64,000 nucleotides of DNA from Ignavibacteria bacterium (GTDB lineage: Bacteria; Bacteroidota; Ignavibacteria; OLB7), in assembly GCA_020635205.1 (NCBI GenBank), contig JACKAE010000003.1, positions 248,001-312,000 on the forward strand, in the 5' to 3' direction. Positions 58,829-64,000 of the stretch are shown here, one piece after another; the first letter of the stretch is position 1, and each line of letters opens with the position of its first letter. The notes under the pieces are model-generated. The model saw nothing but the letters and a program-made list of their open reading frames with translations, made no database searches and was not told where the DNA came from. The position numbers and the translations under genes are program-made.

Positions 58829-59578
58829 TCATGCGGTTTCTTGTTCAATTACCTTTCGTTCTAAATAGTTCGGCAACATCTCCCGCCACGTTGGCCAATC
58901 GTGGCTCCACTCTGAACTCCAGATTTCAATGTTATGCGGAATCTGCTTCATCTGGAGCAAATCGCTGATCGCCTGCGTTGCACTTGGGTCTTCGTATGGC
59001 CCAGAACCGCTGAGGAAGTGAATATGTTCTTTCGACCTTAACATTTCCAAAATTCCCTCATCGGTAAGATTCGGCAGATAGTCCATTGGCGAATTGAAGT
59101 AGACATCTTCGTCCCAATAACCACTTGAGTACTTCTTCAGGTCGTATATACCACTCATACCAATCACACCATCGAACAAATCTGGACGCCGGAACAAAAC
59201 ATTCGCGGCGTGAAATGCACCGAGCGAAACGCCTGCCGTTAACGTTAAGGTCTTCCCCCCCGTTGCGTTGTTGATATATGGCACAACCTCGTCCTCGATA
59301 TACCGATTGTACTGTTGATGCCGAATCGCCTTCTGGCGTGGAGCCATCTCGTGATTCAGCCAACTTTCGCTGTTGATCGAGTTAATTGAGAAGACCTTGA
59401 TCTTTCCGGCATCAATTAAATGCTCAATCGAGTCGATAAGATAGAATCGTTCATATTCGAGATAATCTGCCGCCGCTGAGGGAAACATTAAGAGAGCTGG
59501 GCCATAGTGGCCGTAGACTACGATTTCCATTTCGCGTCCGAGGCTTGGACTGTACCAAGAGTCAAGAATACGTTCCAT
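58829..59578 (-). CDS. Putative esterase, alpha/beta hydrolase fold
   Basis: Cytoplasmic or unprocessed esterase-D/antigen-85-like protein of 249 residues. The nucleophile elbow GVSLGA holds Ser118; Asp197 in GPYEDPSA and His226 in WSHDWPTW are plausible triad partners. The N-terminus (SLGREMEIVVYGHYGPALLM) matches the beta-sheet core of this family. No signal peptide is seen. The natural substrate is not deducible. A TATCTTTA near-match to the promoter element is about 55 bases upstream. Confidence 0.88.
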   Translation of the reverse strand: MERILDSWYSPSLGREMEIVVYGHYGPALLMFPSAAADYLEYERFYLIDSIEHLIDAGKIKVFSINSINSESWLNHEMAPRQKAIRHQQYNRYIEDEVVPYINNATGGKTLTLTAGVSLGAFHAANVLFRRPDLFDGVIGMSGIYDLKKYSSGYWDEDVYFNSPMDYLPNLTDEGILEMLRSKEHIHFLSGSGPYEDPSATQAISDLLQMKQIPHNIEIWSSEWSHDWPTWREMLPNYLERKVIEQETA

Positions 59579-59691
59579 GAGTTGCTCCCTAATGTGAACC
59601 TATTGTGAATAAGATGTAGTTACTGAATGCGAACATCGTAAAGATACGATTACAGTCGATTCCTCAACCCTTCTCCACATACCACCTTGAA

Positions 59692-59736
59692 TTCTATCGG
59701 CGAGGCCGAAAGCTGAGTGAAGAAGTGCCGATAGAA
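59692..59736 (-). promoter_or_regulatory. Inverted repeat between rsmI and the esterase gene
   Basis: TTCTATCGGC and GCCGATAGAA, 25 bases apart, form a perfect ten-pair stem. There is no T-run, so it may be a weak terminator or regulatory hairpin. Confidence 0.35.
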
Positions 59737-59788
59737 GAAGTGAGATTGTAGCCTTGAAACCCGTTCTACGAATCGGGAAAAGTCTCAG

Positions 59789-60475
59789 TCAGGACTCTGC
59801 TCTTCCGACCAATACCACAATTTCCCCTTTAATCGAAGCTCGCCCCTCGAACTCTGCTATTAGCTCAACAACCGTTCCTCGAGCATATTCCTCGTGAATC
59901 TTGCTAATTTCGCGGACAACCACAACCTTGGTCTCCCCTCCAAAGTGTTCATTTATCTCGCGTAAGAGCTTCAGCAATCGGTGTGGAGACTCATAGAGAA
60001 TAATTGTAGCTACAATACCGGTAAGTTCACGGAGCCTTGTCTGTCGCCCTTTTTTCTGTGGAAGAAATCCTTCAAAAAGGGCTGGGCGAGTTTGGAGTCC
60101 AGAGCCAATAAGGGCTGGAACAACCGCATTTGCACCTGGCAACACTTCAACTGGTATTGCCGATCTAATTGCGCCGGCAATCAGAATTGATCCAGGATCA
60201 CTCAACCCCGGTGTCCCTGCATCACTGACAAGTGCTATGTGTCCTCCAGACTCCATCATCTGGATTAGTTCCTCAACGCGCCGTTTTTCATTGTGAGCGT
60301 GAAGGCTAATGAGACGTTTTCCACTGATTTCGAGGTGTTTTAGGAGTTTTCCGGTAACTCGCGTGTCTTCGCACGCAATCAAATCTGCTTCCCTCAACAC
60401 TTGCACTCCCCGCAGAGTAATATCTCCTAAATTTCCTACTGGGGTTGGCACAACAGTTAGGCTTCCCACTTCCAT
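59789..60475 (-). CDS. rsmI: 16S rRNA 2'-O-ribose C1402 methyltransferase
   Basis: Tetrapyrrole-methylase-fold SAM enzyme that methylates 16S rRNA C1402 at the decoding site. The 228-residue product has SLTVVPTPVGNLGDITLRGV at the start, LIACEDTRVTGKLLKHL, ALVSDAGTPGLSDPGSILI and LYESPHRLLKLLREI, all diagnostic of RsmI/YraL. The upstream in-frame ATG at 60502 is less likely because GGAGG is 11 bases before the ATG used here. Confidence 0.95.
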   Translation of the reverse strand: MEVGSLTVVPTPVGNLGDITLRGVQVLREADLIACEDTRVTGKLLKHLEISGKRLISLHAHNEKRRVEELIQMMESGGHIALVSDAGTPGLSDPGSILIAGAIRSAIPVEVLPGANAVVPALIGSGLQTRPALFEGFLPQKKGRQTRLRELTGIVATIILYESPHRLLKLLREINEHFGGETKVVVVREISKIHEEYARGTVVELIAEFEGRASIKGEIVVLVGRAES

Positions 60476-60778
60476 ACAATACTTGCCCTCCACGTGAATC
60501 ATGGTACGATGCTATCGCAAGATAACTGGCAAAATTCGCGTTTTTTTTGCTATGAAAAATTTTGTCCGGTTAATCGATAAAAAATCGTTCCCAATTGAAA
60601 AATTTTCCGTAAAATCGGTAACACTGCCATATTCATTCGGGTCTTTACCTGTCAGAATTCAAGTCAGTGGGGTATGAGAATTATCACCCAAAAACGTTCC
60701 CTCCCTCTAACTGACATGAACAGAAAGTTTTATACAGCGAATCATACACACTAACCATTCATCAACCAGAGATCCAGC
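60476..60778. other. Divergent intergenic region, no gene seen
   Basis: About 300 AT-rich bases between rsmI (minus) and the giant surface protein gene (plus). Promoters for both must lie here. Two stretches of imperfect AAAAATTTT-type repeats occur near 60555-60610, and a GTCAG/CTGAC pair near 60655 and 60708. No TAnnTTTG element is found. Confidence 0.4.
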
Positions 60779-63700
60779 ATGATGAAGACTACGACTTTAC
60801 CAAACACATTTGGTCGTCTTGTGCTCGGGCTATTGAGCCTGCTCTGCGTTGCGCTTATTTCCACACCAGCTTCGGCACAGGATAATACGCTGGAAGAATG
60901 CGCAGGCGGAACACTCTTTTATGTAGCCTACCCAGACACAGTCACTAACGCCCAAGACTCTCGCTTTGCCGACAGAAGGCGCAGCGAGTTTTTCCTTTAC
61001 ATCTACTCCCCTGTCAACCAACAGGTCAAGATTGGTCGCGCTAATGGCGCCTCCTCCTCCAAGAACATTATTGGGGGAGATATCCTTGAGTTCGATACAC
61101 GAGAGATCGCGGTTCCTTTGATTTCAGTAAGGAACGCTCCTCAATCGAACGTTCTGAAGATTGAATCAGAGTCTCCGGTTGTAGTATACGCCTACATGGC
61201 TTCTCCATTTGGTTGCGCTGCTTTCACACCGATTCCAGTTGAGTCGTGGGGAACAGAATACTACGCAGCAACGTGGGAAGGTGAGTTCGTTCGCGATATC
61301 CAACCTGCCGGTGAGAACAACTTCGATGCAAGTGTGAAAGTGCCAGCACCTGCTGAAATTCTGGTTGTTGCTGCTTACGACAACACGCAAGTACGAATTA
61401 ATCCAACCGGACCATTAGCAGCCTGTGCAAACTGCCAGACGGTAAAGTTGAATGCTGGCGAAGCATACTTAGTTCAGTCCTTTGTTGACCTCGGCGACGA
61501 AGTCGAGCATCAGTCAGACATCGGTGGAAGCTCCATTACTGCAAACAAGCGGATTGGCGTTGTTACTGGTAATACACGTATCTGGCACGAGTCGTTTGCT
61601 GACGGCTTCCTCGGCGCGAACTCATATAAGGATCTGGTTGCTGAGTGGATTGCTCCAGTTGAGCAACATGGAACAGAATTTGTTTTCATGCCAACGTGGG
61701 ACGACCTGCGGCAACGCCCAAATGTCACCCCAGTCCGTGAGAATGAATATGTCCGCGTCTTCGCGACAACAAACAAGAAGACAGAGATTGGGTGGTATAA
61801 CACCGTCGGCATTCTTGAGCCGGGACAGTCCACAGGTATCAAGAATGGTGAATACTCACACGAGAGACTGGGTGTTTTGAGTAACGCTATTGAATATACA
61901 TCATCAGATCCAAGCCAAGCATATCAGTCACCACGTCCAGTAACCGAGTTTGGTGGAACAACCGGAAGCGGCAGCTTTATTGGTGCTCGTTACTTGTCGC
62001 ACGGTGGATCATACATGGTTGAAATGGTTCCGAGAGAGCAGTGGGTCTCCTACTCACCGTTCAAGGCTCCTTCTTATCCCTCAGGGATGAAGCACTACAT
62101 CAACATCGTAACCGACACGAATAACCAGTTCAATGTCTACTACCGTTCAGGTTCTGGCGGTCGCCAGCTTTTCCCGTTCAGTCGTGGAAAAGTTCCTGGA
62201 ACAGACCTGATCTGGGGTCAGATTATCGTTAACCCGGGTCTGAACTATATCATCGAATCAGACGATGATGGCCGCTTTGGTGGTTTTGTCTATGGTCAGC
62301 TTCGTGGGTACGAGCTCTATCGTCCAGGTGGCACAGAAAAAGATGATGACGATAAGAGCAAGTCTGTAGCAGGTGGTGGTGACAATGATCTTCCCGGAAT
62401 TCTGCACCCATCGGAATACGAAGAAGAGTTGGCAATGATGTACGGCTATCCTCTTGCACCTTCTCGCTGCGTTCTCGCTGAGCCAGATAAGTACAACGTG
62501 ACGGTTGAGCAAGATTGCGATAAGATGGTAATCACCATCGAAGCAGAGAACGAAAATCCATCAGGTTTAAAGTTCATCCGCTTGCTGAACGACCGTGACA
62601 GTACATTTAATACACGCCTTGAGTTTATCGAACCAGAAAGCGCACTCGCACTCCGCGAAAAGAACGTTGCGAAGGCTGTCATTCAGCTTGTAGCTATCAA
62701 TCCGCTGCAAGATGCTCGGGGTGTTGTGGAATTCAAGGATCGTACCCGCGAAGGTAAAGTGCAGCGCGTTCGCTTCAAATATGAGGCAGAGCGTGTTGAC
62801 ATCGTTCCGGCTGAGGGGCTTGACTTTGGTCAGCTAACGTTGGATTTCGCAGCAGGAGAAAGAGAGTTGACGATCACCAATCCTCTCGACAAGGATGTGG
62901 TAGTAAAGGAACTGAAGCTCTTCTTCGGAAACCAAGAGTTTGTCATCACACGTGTTGAGCCAAACTTTGATTGGAAGAGTGGTAAAGACTCCATTATTCT
63001 GAAGAGCAAAGAGTCGATGAAGGTTTGGATCGACATCACACCTCGTGATGAGAACCGCATCTACCACGACTCACTGGTTGTGATCCTCGGCTGCGTTCAG
63101 GTCTCCGTACCTCTCGATGCAGCGACAGTACAGCCATGTCTCTTCGTGAACGATTTGGACTTTGGTACATTAGCCCCGAAAGACTCCAAAACTTTAGAGT
63201 TGGAAATCTGTAATATCGGCAAGGGACGAGTGACGTTCCACGATTCAACTTCGCGAGGGGGTGGAGACATCCTCACTTGGTTGTTGACCAATAAGTTCAC
63301 AGTCGATCCGGCTGACATACAGAAGCTGCGGACTACCGTGCTGAATGCAAATGAGTGCGTGAAGATTAACGTAACCTTCTCCTCCGATTCAACTGGCACA
63401 TTCCGCACAGTTAGCCGCTTCTGGGCAAGCACACGCGATTGCCGCGACACAAGTATCTGGAGAGCAAAGGTTACCAGCCCAGGACCACAGATTACAAGCT
63501 ATGACTGGTTAGAGCGTTGGCTCTCATCAAGAAATCCTTGTACGAAGAACGGGACTGAACAGTATGAGTGGGATATTGAAGTCAGCAATGACGGTGATGC
63601 ACCATTTACTGTAGTCGAGATCAAGATTGTGGAAGACCCTGATGGCGTATTCGAGATTATTAACCCAGGGAACGTGACACCGAATAAGAGCATTAATCCG

Positions 63701-64000
63701 AATGTTACTGAAAAGGTTCGCGTCGCTTTCCGTCCAATGGAAGAGAAACCATATAGTGCGGTAATTCGCCTCTACTTCCGGATTAATGGAGAACTCGACT
63801 CGCTCGACGGATTCCTCGATGGTGTCGGTCTCGAATCGTATGTAGAGATTACCGATCAGGCATACTCTACACTTCAGTTCAAAGGTCCGGGTAATAATCC
63901 AGAAACGAAGTCCCTCTTTATTCGTTCAACTGGTACTCGTCCAGTGACGATTACAGGAGCTTCGATTAAGGGGCCTGATGGCACTGACTTCGGAAACCTC
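60779..64000 (+). CDS. Giant secreted protein with IgGFc-binding-like and ASH-type repeats (3' end cut)
   Basis: The first 1,074 codons are present and the frame is still open at the window edge. A signal peptide (RLVLGLLSLLCVALISTPASA) is followed by a domain resembling the IgGFc-binding N-terminal domain (GEAYLVQSFVDLGDEVEHQS then IGGSSITANKRIGVVTGNTR, around residues 230-270). An acidic linker with several Asp residues follows near residue 520. From about 62800 come at least three or four repeats of the ASPM/SPD-2/Hydin type, marked by GLDFGQLTLDFAAGERELTI, DLDFGTLAPKDSKTLELEIC and IEVSNDGDAPFTVVEIKIVE. Such proteins in Bacteroidota are exported to the surface. No catalytic motif is seen. 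Confidence 0.88.
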   Translation, partial: MMKTTTLPNTFGRLVLGLLSLLCVALISTPASAQDNTLEECAGGTLFYVAYPDTVTNAQDSRFADRRRSEFFLYIYSPVNQQVKIGRANGASSSKNIIGGDILEFDTREIAVPLISVRNAPQSNVLKIESESPVVVYAYMASPFGCAAFTPIPVESWGTEYYAATWEGEFVRDIQPAGENNFDASVKVPAPAEILVVAAYDNTQVRINPTGPLAACANCQTVKLNAGEAYLVQSFVDLGDEVEHQSDIGGSSITANKRIGVVTGNTRIWHESFADGFLGANSYKDLVAEWIAPVEQHGTEFVFMPTWDDLRQRPNVTPVRENEYVRVFATTNKKTEIGWYNTVGILEPGQSTGIKNGEYSHERLGVLSNAIEYTSSDPSQAYQSPRPVTEFGGTTGSGSFIGARYLSHGGSYMVEMVPREQWVSYSPFKAPSYPSGMKHYINIVTDTNNQFNVYYRSGSGGRQLFPFSRGKVPGTDLIWGQIIVNPGLNYIIESDDDGRFGGFVYGQLRGYELYRPGGTEKDDDDKSKSVAGGGDNDLPGILHPSEYEEELAMMYGYPLAPSRCVLAEPDKYNVTVEQDCDKMVITIEAENENPSGLKFIRLLNDRDSTFNTRLEFIEPESALALREKNVAKAVIQLVAINPLQDARGVVEFKDRTREGKVQRVRFKYEAERVDIVPAEGLDFGQLTLDFAAGERELTITNPLDKDVVVKELKLFFGNQEFVITRVEPNFDWKSGKDSIILKSKESMKVWIDITPRDENRIYHDSLVVILGCVQVSVPLDAATVQPCLFVNDLDFGTLAPKDSKTLELEICNIGKGRVTFHDSTSRGGGDILTWLLTNKFTVDPADIQKLRTTVLNANECVKINVTFSSDSTGTFRTVSRFWASTRDCRDTSIWRAKVTSPGPQITSYDWLERWLSSRNPCTKNGTEQYEWDIEVSNDGDAPFTVVEIKIVEDPDGVFEIINPGNVTPNKSINPNVTEKVRVAFRPMEEKPYSAVIRLYFRINGELDSLDGFLDGVGLESYVEITDQAYSTLQFKGPGNNPETKSLFIRSTGTRPVTITGASIKGPDGTDFGNL

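Overview
The window is a bacterial chromosome segment, almost entirely protein-coding and read mostly from the minus strand. Several traits point to the Bacteroidota/Chlorobiota supergroup. These are promoter -7 elements of the TAnnTTTG type, few strong Shine-Dalgarno sites, a PorV/PorQ-family outer-membrane protein, a GWxTD-domain protein, a secreted VWA protein ending in a type IX-style sorting domain, and a giant secreted protein with ASH-type repeats. The combination fits an uncultured Ignavibacteria or Kapabacteria-like lineage best, but that placement is inference; no rRNA gene is present to settle it.

Region 1 (1-7800, minus): a transcription/translation block in the order tRNA-Tyr, tRNA-Thr, tRNA-Gly, tRNA-Trp, secE, nusG, rplK, rplA, rplJ, rplL, rpoB (cut by the window edge). 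Region 2 (8000-32150): a lipoprotein, SMC, a small membrane protein, a GH2-like protein that appears to lack its catalytic acids and is joined to a multi-pass membrane domain, two lipid A/LPS genes (waaF-like, lpxL-like), then an envelope cassette read as TonB-dependent receptor, 1.4-kb-codon secreted protein, PorV-like protein and GWxTD protein, and next to it serA, a serine-pathway aminotransferase and the GTPase gene engB.

Region 3 (32470-49015, minus): the complete merged S10, spc and alpha ribosomal-protein operons from rpsJ to rplQ with secY, map, infA, rpmJ and rpoA inside, closed by a strong terminator. Region 4 (49740-55290, minus): the str operon (rpsL, rpsG, fusA, tuf), separated from rpsJ by an endolysin-like g-type lysozyme gene. 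Region 5 (55300-64000): a lipoprotein, a YgjP-type metallopeptidase, a VWA protein, an esterase, rsmI, and the first 1,074 codons of a giant surface protein on the plus strand.

The most notable signals are a 14-base promoter block (TATATTTGCAGGCT) shared exactly by the tRNA/secE, S10 and str operons; long acidic extensions on three ribosomal proteins (L17 and L4 C-terminal, S17 N-terminal); the apparent GH2 pseudoenzyme with a membrane domain; and the lysozyme in the tuf-rpsJ gap. I found no CRISPR array, insertion sequence, prophage or rRNA gene, and no clear undescribed multi-gene defence or mobile system.
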